From assembly GCF_014647475.1 (NCBI RefSeq), contig NZ_BMPG01000003.1, forward strand, positions 62,001 through 126,000: DNA of 64,000 nt, in the 5' to 3' direction. This stretch comes from Halocalculus aciditolerans (GTDB lineage: Archaea; Halobacteriota; Halobacteria; Halobacteriales; Halobacteriaceae). The notes under the pieces were generated by a model that was not told the origin of the DNA, made no database searches, and saw only the letters and a list, made by a program, of their open reading frames with translations. A program made the translations under genes and the position numbers. Below, one piece after another: positions 1 to 8,451 of the stretch (its first letter is position 1; every line of letters starts with the position of its first letter).

Positions 1-620
1 GAGAATTGGAGACCGAGCACCTCTTTATACAGCTTCGCCAAGCTCCGTTCTCGGTACTCTCCGTTCTCATCAACCCCCCCAAGCAATACTTGACTGTAAT
101 CCCACTGTTCCTGTAGCTCATTGAAAGGTATCCCGTCACATTTTCTTATAAGCTCCTGTCGAAACTCGTGAAGCGCGATAGCCGTTTCAGCAACAGTCCG
201 TATGCTATTGTCGAAGTAAGAGCGCCATCGGTTTTCGTCGGTGTAGTCAGAGGGAGCAGCGTTTAAGCTTTGGACCATGCCAGAGACATTAATTCCTATA
301 CATTTACCAGTTGGGGAGGGTTTGACTTCCAAAATACGAGCCCGCCGTTTAGATACAGTGGCCAGATATACTCCTTGATACGACCCCACAGGATCTTCAG
401 GTAGAGCCGCACAGACAGGGTCGAGGCCGGACACGCTAGCGTAGAAGAAGTGGCTCGAACCGCCCTCTATCGGTTCTGTAGGTATCATCGCGGAGGCCGG
501 CACGATCCAAAATGCAGATCCTAGGATCCGTGCTTCACCGGTGCTGAAGTCTGCGATGAAACCTCCATAATCGCGTGGCCGTGAGTGATATCCACCACTC
601 AGAAACGCTTGTAAAACTCT
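1..620 (-). CDS. Unrecognised protein, 3' part outside window, start unresolved
   Basis: A minus-strand open frame runs off the left edge. It reads through without a stop from about 620 to 1 and encodes a mixed alpha/beta-looking protein with a conserved-looking N-terminal stretch (RPRDYGGFIADFSTGEAR). No ATG, GTG or TTG occurs in frame before the GTG at 503 or the ATG at 488, although the protein-like sequence clearly begins upstream; an in-frame TAG sits at 621-623. A TATA-like box (631-637) would start transcription near 607. Either a non-canonical start (CTG at 602) is used or the 5' end is damaged. I do not recognise the family. Confidence 0.45.
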
Positions 621-704
621 CTATAGGGACTATAAACACTCCTGAACCACTAGTTTGGCAAGGGTTTATCCGTGACTATAGAACAAAACGTGTGCCGTTC
701 GAAC

Positions 705-1211
705 ATGACGGGAACACAGAACACCACCGAAACAACGGACGAGTCGGACGACAGCGTCACCCTCGTTGTTAACCTAGAGACGCTCCTCTCCGCGATGCGA
801 CGAAACGCCCGCGACAAAGACACGCGCCAAAACTATCGGCTCCGCTTCTCCCGGCCACTGGAGGGGCGTGTCACGGCCAGTCTTCACGTCCACCAGCAAG
901 ACACATACTGGCCGAACCCTGCCACTGATCCATTCACCCTGGTACCCGAACAGCTCATCGAAGACGATCCATCCGTGCTGACCGAATATCCGGAACCTAG
1001 GCAAGTCAGGAAAGCCGCAAAGGAGGTCGATGGCGTGGAGGCACTCGACGACGTGAGCGACGAAACACTCAACGAGTGTTGGGACGTCCACATTGAAGTC
1101 TGGGAGGGCGCCGTCCGAAAGGCGCTCAAACCAGAAGTGGACATCCACGAGCGCAGCCACGGACCAAACGTCAAGCCGCGCATACTCCCTGTCGAATACA
1201 CCTCCGAATAA
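705..1211 (+). CDS. Hypothetical acidic protein
   Basis: A 168-residue acidic protein of typical haloarchaeal composition, with a low-complexity Thr/Asp/Glu-rich N-terminus followed by a compact domain. No catalytic motif or membrane segment is visible. The ATG at 705 was chosen because the residues before it look random; a GTG at 672, just after a TTTATC box, is an alternative that adds 11 residues. It diverges from the partial gene at the left edge, sharing an A/T-rich promoter region around 625-640. Function unknown. Confidence 0.5.
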   Translation: MTGTQNTTETTDESDDSVTLVVNLETLLSAMRRNARDKDTRQNYRLRFSRPLEGRVTASLHVHQQDTYWPNPATDPFTLVPEQLIEDDPSVLTEYPEPRQVRKAAKEVDGVEALDDVSDETLNECWDVHIEVWEGAVRKALKPEVDIHERSHGPNVKPRILPVEYTSE

Positions 1212-1313
1212 GCTCACCAGGGAGCCCCTCGGAAGAGACCGGCAGCGAACCAGGCAACGCGCACTCCATACGGCGCTCAAGCACGACGCCCCGAGAACCA
1301 GGCGGGGCGGGCG

Positions 1314-1583
1314 TCACTCGTCGGGTTTCGTCCCGGTGCGGAGCTTCTCCCGATACTCCGCCCACGCGCGATACATCGCCACCGTTTCGGCCTCCGTCAT
1401 CGTGCTGTGCTCATTCGGGTCATAGAAGGGGAGGTCCTCTTTTTCAGGCATCGCCATCACCTGCCCGAGCGGATATAGTTGCTTGTAGTAGTGTTCGAGC
1501 ACCCAGTCTTCACCGTGCTCCGCGACGGCCTGCTCGATGTACGGGGCTGCCTCTGGGTACTTGTCAGCGAGTGTCTCGGTCAT
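1314..1583 (-). CDS. Small hypothetical protein
   Basis: An 89-residue protein, highly charged and probably all-helical (repeated Glu/Ala/Tyr patterns), with no Cys and no membrane segment. The ATG at 1583 is the only sensible start. It lies 48 bp downstream of another small minus-strand gene (1632-1988), so the two may be co-transcribed. No family recognised. Confidence 0.5.
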   Translation of the reverse strand: MTETLADKYPEAAPYIEQAVAEHGEDWVLEHYYKQLYPLGQVMAMPEKEDLPFYDPNEHSTMTEAETVAMYRAWAEYREKLRTGTKPDE

Positions 1584-1631
1584 TGGGGATCGTGTACTGC
1601 AGGCTGTTTCTGACCTCGGATGCTAGACGTC

Positions 1632-1988
1632 TCAGACGTCCGTGTATTCGGCGAGCGAGTGGTTCGCGCTGGGACGGGTCCACTTCCCGATCTGGATGAG
1701 CTCGAACGTGTCGAGCGGAACGTCGAGCGCGGCGGCGATCTGCGCCCGGACGGGGGCTGGGAGGCTGTCGATCCGGATCGCGGTGAGCGCGTGCTGGGTG
1801 AGGCCGTAACTAGTTGCAAGGCTCGTCGGGGCGACGATGATGACGTTCGCCCCCTCGACGGCGTCGAGTGCGAGCTGGGCATCTCGGTACTGGAGCACCG
1901 TCGCATCCAGGTCCTCGACGGGGAAGAGACAGCCAGCAGCGCCGTACGCGATACTCGCCCCCGCCGACTCGAAATGCCCTTTGAGCAT
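1632..1988 (-). CDS. Small hypothetical protein
   Basis: A 118-residue protein with two parts: an N-terminal alpha/beta segment (hydrophobic strand around ANVIIVAPTSLA, residues about 47-58) and a middle helical segment that could be a small DNA-binding fold (SYGLTQHALTAIRIDSLPAP). The ATG at 1988 lies about 12 bp from an A/T-rich promoter-like box (1998-2006) shared with the divergent CBS/HEPN-like gene. It leads a possible two-gene operon with 1314-1583. An XRE-like helix-turn-helix is conceivable but not demonstrated. Confidence 0.5.
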   Translation of the reverse strand: MLKGHFESAGASIAYGAAGCLFPVEDLDATVLQYRDAQLALDAVEGANVIIVAPTSLATSYGLTQHALTAIRIDSLPAPVRAQIAAALDVPLDTFELIQIGKWTRPSANHSLAEYTDV

Positions 1989-2033
1989 AACTAAGCAAAA
2001 ATATATTCGCTACAGGCATTAGTTTTGTGGTGG

Positions 2034-2960
2034 GTGAGCGCCCCCAGCCACGCCCACCGCCCCCAATTTGACTATCCCGACTCCCCACCAGTGGATATGC
2101 CCCGCGACCTCTACGACTGCACCGCGGCCGAGCTCGCAACCCACTCAGTCGAACACCTCGACCACAACACGCCACCGCGCGACGCCGCCGCGTGGCTCCA
2201 CGAGACTGGCTACGACGCCGCCCCCGTCTACGCCGACAACGAGCCAGTCGGATTCATCCACAAAGACGACGTCACGACCGACGACGACGGCGACACGCTC
2301 GACGACCACCTCACTCCACTAACCATCCACTACATGATCAGCGGCGACACCCAGTTCACGGACGTTCTCTCCGCACTCGTCGAGCAACCAGTCTACTTCC
2401 TCGGCGGCCACAACCACGTTACCGGCATCCTCACCCGCGCCGATCTCAACACCGCCCCCGCACGCATCTACCTCTTCGACCGCATCACCTACCTCGAAGA
2501 ACATCTCCGCGAGCTCATCCTCGACACGAAACCAGCCTGGAAGGACACGCCCGTCACCGCAGCCGAACTCGACGACATCGAAACCCGGTACGAAGACGCC
2601 CAAGCCGCCAACGTCGCCTTAGACGAACTCCACTACGCCCAATTCTCCACCCTCGAAACCATCGTCACCAGCGTCGACGCCTGCTGGCAAACCTGCGGGT
2701 TCTCCACGAAAGGCAGTGCAGACTCTCGGCTCCACGCGGTCACTGACCTCCGCAACGACGTCGCCCACGCCAACCTCCTTGTTGAGAACACCACCAGCAA
2801 CGACTTCCTCAGCAGCGGCCGCACCACAGAGAATCTGTACGATACGCTCGAAACCATTCACAACGTCCTCTCGAACCTCCAAGACGCAGGGTACGAGCCA
2901 GGGGCGACGACCGCACGAGACGCGGCCACTCTAGCAGACCCGAGCACGTCCCTGGACTGA
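2034..2960 (+). CDS. CBS-domain protein with C-terminal HEPN-like motif
   Basis: About 308 residues. The N-terminal half is a CBS-type regulatory module: one clear CBS repeat (DAAAWLHETGYDAAPVYAD, then a hydrophobic strand and GFIHKDD) and a second, weaker one (FTDVLSALVEQPVYFLGG, then GILTRADL). CBS pairs usually bind adenine nucleotides. The C-terminal half is helical and contains LRNDVAHAN, which fits the RxxxxH signature of HEPN RNases found in many abortive-infection and toxin proteins. The start is uncertain: GTG 2034 suits leaderless transcription from the box at 1998-2006, TTG 2025 and ATG 2097 are alternatives. It could be a nucleotide-gated RNase; that is inference from motifs only. 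Confidence 0.6.
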   Translation: MSAPSHAHRPQFDYPDSPPVDMPRDLYDCTAAELATHSVEHLDHNTPPRDAAAWLHETGYDAAPVYADNEPVGFIHKDDVTTDDDGDTLDDHLTPLTIHYMISGDTQFTDVLSALVEQPVYFLGGHNHVTGILTRADLNTAPARIYLFDRITYLEEHLRELILDTKPAWKDTPVTAAELDDIETRYEDAQAANVALDELHYAQFSTLETIVTSVDACWQTCGFSTKGSADSRLHAVTDLRNDVAHANLLVENTTSNDFLSSGRTTENLYDTLETIHNVLSNLQDAGYEPGATTARDAATLADPSTSLD

Positions 2961-3008
2961 CTACCGATCACGCGATACTCTGTCCACCAGCAAGTCTCAC
3001 CCGGAGGC

Positions 3009-3533
3009 CTACGTGATCCCGTGCTCGTCTCGATAGCGCTGATAGTACGCTTTCTCCACCGTTCGGAGATCGAACCCGCCTGGATTCCGATCACGTAACT
3101 CCGACAGTAGCTTTGGATAATCCGTCACCCGCAGCTGTCGATCTTCACCGAAGAACAAATCAACCATATATCGATCCCCGACAGCGTACCGCTCCGGATC
3201 GTAGAACGCCAATACCACTGTCGCGGTCGCACACCCAATCCCTGGTATCGAGGCCAGCGTCTTGAGTTGCACCGCTGGATCGTCAACCAGCAAGGCAGCC
3301 TCACTCACCCGTCGGACAAACGCATCAGGAACCCGATTCACTCGTTCAATATTCCCGCTTCGACGCCCCGCTTGATTATCCAATTTCCACGTGACCACAT
3401 CACGGAGCTGTTCTTGCGTAATGTACCCCTGCGATTGCAGCGCTTCATGGAGCGCCTGCTCGATCTCGTGGAGTTCCTCGTCGTAGCTCTCCTCATACAA
3501 CGTCGCCCATCGCGTAATACCACTCCTATCCAT
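3009..3533 (-). CDS. Helix-hairpin-helix protein, HhH-GPD-like
   Basis: A 174-residue protein. Residues about 95-125 contain a helix-hairpin-helix of DNA-glycosylase type (LASIPGIGCATATVVLAFYD) followed by a conserved-looking Asp-rich segment (DRYMVDLFFGED) in the place where HhH-GPD glycosylases keep their catalytic Asp. It is shorter than full glycosylases and has no C-terminal Cys cluster. It probably binds DNA non-specifically; glycosylase activity is not certain. It lies 52 bp downstream of a Mrr-like endonuclease gene on the same strand. Confidence 0.6.
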   Translation of the reverse strand: MDRSGITRWATLYEESYDEELHEIEQALHEALQSQGYITQEQLRDVVTWKLDNQAGRRSGNIERVNRVPDAFVRRVSEAALLVDDPAVQLKTLASIPGIGCATATVVLAFYDPERYAVGDRYMVDLFFGEDRQLRVTDYPKLLSELRDRNPGGFDLRTVEKAYYQRYRDEHGIT

Positions 3534-3585
3534 GGATATCTGATCTCAAGAACACGATTAAAACCCATCTGTGGATTAATAACCC

Positions 3586-4602
3586 CTATGAGGAAAAGGA
3601 GAGGCGAAGTAACGTCGGTGTTGGGAGCCACCGCGTATTTGTCTGAAAGTGGTCTGCCAATCTCCTAGGGGGAATCACTGTTAGTCGCTCTCGATCAACG
3701 CTCAACTGCGGTTCACCATTGTCACCCGGACTACTGAAAAGAAACACGTGCCCCTCATCGGCTAAGTCAAAGTAGTCTTCAGGATTTAGCGATGCATCAC
3801 CGGATTTCACCTGAACGAACCCGGTTTCCCGAGTACCGTTCGTCACTCGCCGAAGTTCACACTCGTATTTCGCCTGTGAGTCACCCGTAGAGTATTTTGT
3901 AATCCGCCATCCGTTTGACTGCAGGTAGTCTAAAACGAGTTCCTCGGTGTCATCCGCGTCCAAAATACTGAACAGTTTACCAGGCCCCATCGAATCCAAT
4001 TTCTTCTCAAGACGCTCAAAATCCAGCGTACGCTCGTTATCGAAGTCGTCAACTGAATGGAGTTCTCGAATAACCCGCTTCGCGTCGCTATCAACTCCTT
4101 TCTTCATCCTGTTCAAGGTTCCGAACCGACCGGTGAACTTTCGCTTAACATACCCTGGTACAAATTCTACCGGGATATCGGTCCAGTCCACATGCCGGAT
4201 ATTATGAATCTGCGTTCCGTTCTCGTTAGTCAGATCTTCCCGGAGAGATTCGGATACATCGTGGCTAGTTGTACACTCCGAGGTCACTTTACACAGTGCG
4301 AATTCACTCCCCTCGTTGACCCAGACGTAGTCCTGCGGTGCATCACCGGAACCGTCACTCATTTCTTTAACGATGTATCGGAGCTCGTGACGTAGATCAC
4401 CACTATTGGTCGTCCGGTCATGGTTAGGGTCTTTCCCGAGCTCTTTGTGGGCCTGTTCTATCTCGGCAGGAGAGGCGCACGAACGCTGTGGATCCCATCC
4501 AGCCCCAATAACCCCAGCGTCACGACAAGCCTCAAAGAAGCCTGTTTCACCGGCAGGTTGGAGCTTGAGTGCGTAGACAGTAAAACCAAGATCAGGTGAC
4601 AT
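3586..4602 (-). CDS. Mrr-like restriction endonuclease superfamily protein
   Basis: A 338-residue protein with two regions. The N-terminal half starts with a beta-rich segment (FTVYALKLQP, GVIGAGWDP) that recalls PUA/EVE-type modified-base readers, but this is weak. The C-terminal part has the layout of a PD-(D/E)XK nuclease of the Mrr class: ELVLDYLQSNGWRI, a strand with YECEL, then GFVQVKSGD (the QxK version of ExK). A modification-dependent restriction role is plausible. It stands upstream of the HhH protein, same strand, with 70 bp separating it from the HNH endonuclease gene. Confidence 0.6.
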   Translation of the reverse strand: MSPDLGFTVYALKLQPAGETGFFEACRDAGVIGAGWDPQRSCASPAEIEQAHKELGKDPNHDRTTNSGDLRHELRYIVKEMSDGSGDAPQDYVWVNEGSEFALCKVTSECTTSHDVSESLREDLTNENGTQIHNIRHVDWTDIPVEFVPGYVKRKFTGRFGTLNRMKKGVDSDAKRVIRELHSVDDFDNERTLDFERLEKKLDSMGPGKLFSILDADDTEELVLDYLQSNGWRITKYSTGDSQAKYECELRRVTNGTRETGFVQVKSGDASLNPEDYFDLADEGHVFLFSSPGDNGEPQLSVDRERLTVIPPRRLADHFQTNTRWLPTPTLLRLSFSS

Positions 4603-4672
4603 AACACAACAACAGACAGTCAGAGAATAAACCTTTCCCCGAAGATTCCCCTATTCGTTAGATTGGGCGCCT

Positions 4673-5746
4673 CTATCGACTGAGTGTGTCGTCCACCTCC
4701 TGTAGCGCATCAATTGCCTGCTGCAGATGCACGCGCAGTCCCTCATCGGCACGATCCCGGCTAACGGGCTGACCCGCATCTTCCACATCCTCATCCGCGG
4801 ATTGAGGTTCAGGAGCCGGCTCTGGCGCACCCCACGTTTCTGTCCGACCCATTGGCTCAGAGTCCTGGTCTGTCACTGCATCAAGCCGCTGCTGTTCGTC
4901 GCTCTCTCCCGTTGCGGTGTCAGCCCCAGTCGCGCTGTGGTCCGAACGCTCACTGTCGGTCGGTCGCCCGCCACGACTGAACGCGGACAGCGGGAAGTCG
5001 TACGCGCAGGCGCGTTTCTGTTTGTTGAACGTGGTGCGCCGCGAGATGCCGAGCACGTCGATGATGTCGCTGCGGTCACACCCGCGGTCGAGCGCTTGTC
5101 GGACTTGCTCGTCCTCCATCCGTTGCAGCAGCAGTTGCGGGTCGTCCGGGATGTGGCCACGCGCCGAGTTCTCGACCTGCTCGACGAGCCCCCACTCGCC
5201 GGTTTCGACGTCCTTGTCCACGATCTGCCGGTCGCGGGCGTCGACGAGATTATCGAGCCCCATCAGTACCCACAACCGCTCGCGGACCGCTGACACCGAA
5301 TGATCGCTCGGCAACCCGCCGGCGATGTCACCCGTCCGGGCCGGTCCTTCGTCCGCTAAGTACCGCAGGATCTCGATGTCCTGCGGGAGCAGCACGCTCT
5401 GATCCGCTTCCGTGATCTCGACAGGCGAGTCGTCCGGTGTGGACTGCTGGTGGAACCAGCTGTGACACGACCGGCACAACAGCGTCAGGTTCTCCAGGTC
5501 GTGCTCACCCATGCCGTCCGGGTCGCGCTCGATGTGGTGGACGTGCAGCGTCGCTAGCCCACCTTCGCCCAGGCCGCGCCGGCCGCACGCCTGACAGCGG
5601 TGCCGGTACTCCGTCAGTACCTCCTCTCGCGTCTCCGGATCAACCGTCTCATGACACTCGCGCGGACTGGTCACCCCGGACTCGTCGCTACCTGCAGTTT
5701 CACCGCTCGATTCCTCCGCATTCGGTCGTAATTCAGCGTCTGCCAT
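4673..5746 (-). CDS. HNH endonuclease with winged-helix region
   Basis: A 357-residue protein. Residues about 40-105 form an HNH nuclease: paired zinc Cys (CQACG and CRSCH) flank the HVHHIERD active-site stretch and the ENLTLLC segment. The middle region (about 120-200) reads as a winged helix of the kind used to sense chromatin or DNA (EILRYLADEGPARTGDIAGG). The C-terminal 100 residues are acidic low complexity with a coiled-coil end. It lies 163 bp downstream of the RAMP operon on the same strand and may be transcribed with it. Free-standing HNH proteins of this build are common in haloarchaea, so functional linkage is uncertain. Confidence 0.75.
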   Translation of the reverse strand: MADAELRPNAEESSGETAGSDESGVTSPRECHETVDPETREEVLTEYRHRCQACGRRGLGEGGLATLHVHHIERDPDGMGEHDLENLTLLCRSCHSWFHQQSTPDDSPVEITEADQSVLLPQDIEILRYLADEGPARTGDIAGGLPSDHSVSAVRERLWVLMGLDNLVDARDRQIVDKDVETGEWGLVEQVENSARGHIPDDPQLLLQRMEDEQVRQALDRGCDRSDIIDVLGISRRTTFNKQKRACAYDFPLSAFSRGGRPTDSERSDHSATGADTATGESDEQQRLDAVTDQDSEPMGRTETWGAPEPAPEPQSADEDVEDAGQPVSRDRADEGLRVHLQQAIDALQEVDDTLSR

Positions 5747-5909
5747 ATCGTATCTCAGTTCGCGCGTTCGTTCAGCAGCGATTGTACGTCACCCGCTCCC
5801 GCAACCGTTTGGGTTATCGCTTCAATCCGCACTGGGAGACTACCGACACCGACCGCGTTCAGCGCAAGCGAGCGCCCGTAACGTCACCGTCCAGCAACTC
5901 GCGTGCCGC

Positions 5910-6575
5910 TCACGCATGCCGTGTCGGGGTCAGTGATTTCAGTTTGAAATCGGATTTCGAGCAGTACCGTTCTGCGAGTAACCCTAACTCCCGCGTTCGC
6001 AGGACATCCGCGATATTGTGAATGACGAGGTCAGTGAACCGGCCGTCCTCGTACGCCGTCACGGCTTCCCCGCTCTCCGCGAACGGGTCAAGGTCACCGT
6101 ACTGTCCGTCACACAACGTCTCGTACACGCCGGCCAGGTCTGACCGTGACTCCCCCTCCTCGTCGGTCGTGTTGAACCGGTTCGTCACGACCGGGAAGAG
6201 GTCGGCATACGGCATCTCCCGGAACGGCCACTCTACATCACGCTGCGAGAGGCGTGTCCGCAAGAACGGCAAGTCGAATCCAGACCGCCACAGCTCACCG
6301 TTGAACGCGACCAACAGGACGTCGCTGCCGACCAATCGCTCTGCAGCGAACGCGCCAACCGCCTCCAGCAACACGCGTTCCGATTCGTGTGTCGATACCT
6401 CGACGTGCGACTCGACGCGGTCACGAACCGAGGCCTCCACGTCAGGCGCGGCCCGTCCGTCAGTCTGTACGAACACGCGCACACCCAGCGGCACGGCAAA
6501 CCCGACGACGGTCACCTCATCCCGAACTTCGAACCCCGTCGTCTCGATGTCGAACGCAACCAACTCTAACGGCAT
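5910..6575 (-). CDS. DEDD-type 3'-5' exonuclease, last gene of RAMP operon
   Basis: A 221-residue RNase-H-fold exonuclease. Exo I is FDIETTG near residue 8, Exo II lies in the AFNGELWRSGFDLPFL segment, and Exo III is HNIADVLRT near residue 190. The spacing of Exo III (H-x3-D) is that of PolB-like proofreading domains with His replacing the usual Tyr. No polymerase follows, so this is a stand-alone trimming nuclease on DNA or RNA. ATG 6575 overlaps the stop of the upstream RAMP gene (TGATG), so it is translated with it. In this operon it may take the place of the Cas3, Cas10 or DinG effector. Confidence 0.75.
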   Translation of the reverse strand: MPLELVAFDIETTGFEVRDEVTVVGFAVPLGVRVFVQTDGRAAPDVEASVRDRVESHVEVSTHESERVLLEAVGAFAAERLVGSDVLLVAFNGELWRSGFDLPFLRTRLSQRDVEWPFREMPYADLFPVVTNRFNTTDEEGESRSDLAGVYETLCDGQYGDLDPFAESGEAVTAYEDGRFTDLVIHNIADVLRTRELGLLAERYCSKSDFKLKSLTPTRHA

Positions 6576-7528
6576 CACCGCTCACCCCCGCCAGCCTCAC
6601 GGGTGGCCGCGATACGCGCACGTTCGGGCACGCGATCCTCACTGACCGGTCGCAGGCGGACCTCTCCAAACCCATATCGGGAGTGCGTTCCAACGCGTAA
6701 CACGCCGCTCTTCGCCGTCTCGACTGGATTCGGTCCGCCGTACCCGACGACCTGCCCGTGATCAATCGTCTCCAGCTCGTACACGTCACCGTCCTCGACG
6801 AGCCGTTCGTCGCGGCGACGCAGCCCGCCTGGTCGGGGCGTCCACCACCACGGCACCGACTGGTCATCCGCACCTGGATACTCACTCGCCGTCACGTACG
6901 GCGACACCAACTCCAGCTCGAACGACCGCTCAGCGTCCTTCAACGTGGAGTAATCGAGCGTATCCAGATCAACCGTCTGCGTGTCCTTCAGGCTCGTCTC
7001 CCCGAGCCCGTAATTCCGTGCGCCACCGACCCGCAGCCCGTCCAATACGTCCTCGTCAAGCGGGACACTATCGGCACTACCGCCGGCGTCGTGCAGGTAG
7101 AACTGGACGAACCACGTCATCGTCCGCTTCGAATTCCGCGACGCCTGCGGCAACCCGAACCGGACAGTTGGTGAGAACGCAATGCGCCCACCGTGCACGC
7201 GCAGATCGTGCGTGTTCTGCGCGTCTCGCGGCCGCGACGCCGACAACCACCGCTGCGCCGCATCGCGGAACAGGAACAAGTCCTCGTAGGACTCGACCGG
7301 CCGCAACCCAGCGCCGAAATATGGCGCCCCACCAGACTGCGAGTGTTCATCAGGGTAGCCGCCGTGCTCACCCGGGACGAACACGCCGTGACTCACCGCC
7401 ACCGACGACCGCGTCGCCGCATCCACACGCCGCGCCAACGCCCGGTACAGCGCGTGGCCCGACACGTGATAGGGTCGTCCGTGGTAGTCCGACTCCAACT
7501 CCAGCAGTACCTGCTGGATCATCGTCAT
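6575..7528 (-). CDS. RAMP-superfamily protein with two glycine-rich loops (Cas5/Cas6/Csm4-like)
   Basis: A 317-residue protein with two glycine-rich loops typical of RAMP (RRM-fold) CRISPR proteins: GLRVGGARNYGLGE around residue 168-181 and GVLRVGTHSRYGFGEVRL near 282-299. An N-terminal HGRPYHVSGHALYRALA segment resembles the start of Cas6/Cas5 proteins, where a His can be catalytic in crRNA processing. Two loops in one chain suggest two ferredoxin-like folds. ATG 7528 overlaps the previous stop by 4 bases (ATGA). The likely role is holding or cutting a guide-RNA 5' or 3' end within an effector complex; which one cannot be told by eye. Confidence 0.65.
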   Translation of the reverse strand: MTMIQQVLLELESDYHGRPYHVSGHALYRALARRVDAATRSSVAVSHGVFVPGEHGGYPDEHSQSGGAPYFGAGLRPVESYEDLFLFRDAAQRWLSASRPRDAQNTHDLRVHGGRIAFSPTVRFGLPQASRNSKRTMTWFVQFYLHDAGGSADSVPLDEDVLDGLRVGGARNYGLGETSLKDTQTVDLDTLDYSTLKDAERSFELELVSPYVTASEYPGADDQSVPWWWTPRPGGLRRRDERLVEDGDVYELETIDHGQVVGYGGPNPVETAKSGVLRVGTHSRYGFGEVRLRPVSEDRVPERARIAATREAGGGER

Positions 7529-8451
7529 CGCTCATCACCCCTGAGTCGAGAGCTGCGCTGCAACACACGCCACCACCCGATGCTCTCCTCGATGAACTGC
7601 AACGCCGTCGACCAGGACCGAATCCGCCGCAACTGCGCGTCGATCACGCGCCCCATGCGCTCCTCAACAGCTAGCGGCTGCTCTGGCAGCCGCGTCCACA
7701 CGTCAGCCCACGACTGTGCCGGCGCAGCGCCAAGCCGCGCCCCCGGCCGCTCACCCGGCTCACCAGTAATGCGCAACGCGAACGACGGTAGCACCACCAC
7801 CGTTCGATGCGGCACTACCTGAGGATCGCCCTCTCCCTCGGCCTGGTCCACAACGAGGTACAGCTCGTCGAACCCGTACCCCGACCGGTAATTATCCACC
7901 AGGGCAGCGGTCAACAGCGTGTGGAACTTCAGCGACGTGTACGGGTAGTACACGGACTCGTTGAAGATCGACACCACCGCGGAATCGAGCCACGCCGCGT
8001 GCATCTCGACCGGGTCCTCGACCTGAACGAGGTCCGCCAACGCACTTCCGATCCCGTCGTCAATCCGGCCAACCTTCGTCGCCGTCTCACCCGTCACGAG
8101 CGATAGACGGAACGGCGAACTGTGATTCTTCACCGACTGTTCTGGCTCACCACGCGGCCGACTCAACAACGCCGCATCACCATCAGCACCCAGTGGGACT
8201 GGCTCGTTCACCGGCACGCCAGCAAACTCGGCGACCGCGTTCTCGTGCGACCGCCCCCGCGACTTGTGCACGTCGTGACGGTACACCGACACTATCGACA
8301 CATCCTCACCGCGCTTCGACCGACCCGACTCACCAGCAGGCGAGGATGACGCATCACCCCCGTCAGTCAACCGCTCGACCGTGGGACGGACCTCCGTCGA
8401 CGGCGACTGCGGCTGATCGTACCACTTGTCTGACGACCCGGGCTCAGTCAC
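7525..8451 (-). CDS. Unrecognised RAMP-operon protein
   Basis: A 308-residue protein with a disordered acidic N-terminus of about 60 residues, then an alpha/beta body (YPYTSLKFHTLLTAALVDN; GYGFDELYLVVDQ; HRTVVVLPSFALRI) and a helical, Arg/Trp-rich C-terminal tail. No nuclease or Walker motif is visible and no convincing glycine-rich loop. It sits between the two RAMP genes with ATGA overlaps on both sides, so it must be made in step with them. By position it could be the missing Cas5-like or large-subunit component of a class 1-type complex, but sequence does not prove it. Confidence 0.5.
   Translation of the reverse strand: MTEPGSSDKWYDQPQSPSTEVRPTVERLTDGGDASSSPAGESGRSKRGEDVSIVSVYRHDVHKSRGRSHENAVAEFAGVPVNEPVPLGADGDAALLSRPRGEPEQSVKNHSSPFRLSLVTGETATKVGRIDDGIGSALADLVQVEDPVEMHAAWLDSAVVSIFNESVYYPYTSLKFHTLLTAALVDNYRSGYGFDELYLVVDQAEGEGDPQVVPHRTVVVLPSFALRITGEPGERPGARLGAAPAQSWADVWTRLPEQPLAVEERMGRVIDAQLRRIRSWSTALQFIEESIGWWRVLQRSSRLRGDER

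Noticed and set aside
5747-5909. A GGATTGAAGC string on the minus strand that resembles the 3' end of haloarchaeal CRISPR repeats
   Set aside because: It occurs once, with no second copy at spacer distance; a chance match.
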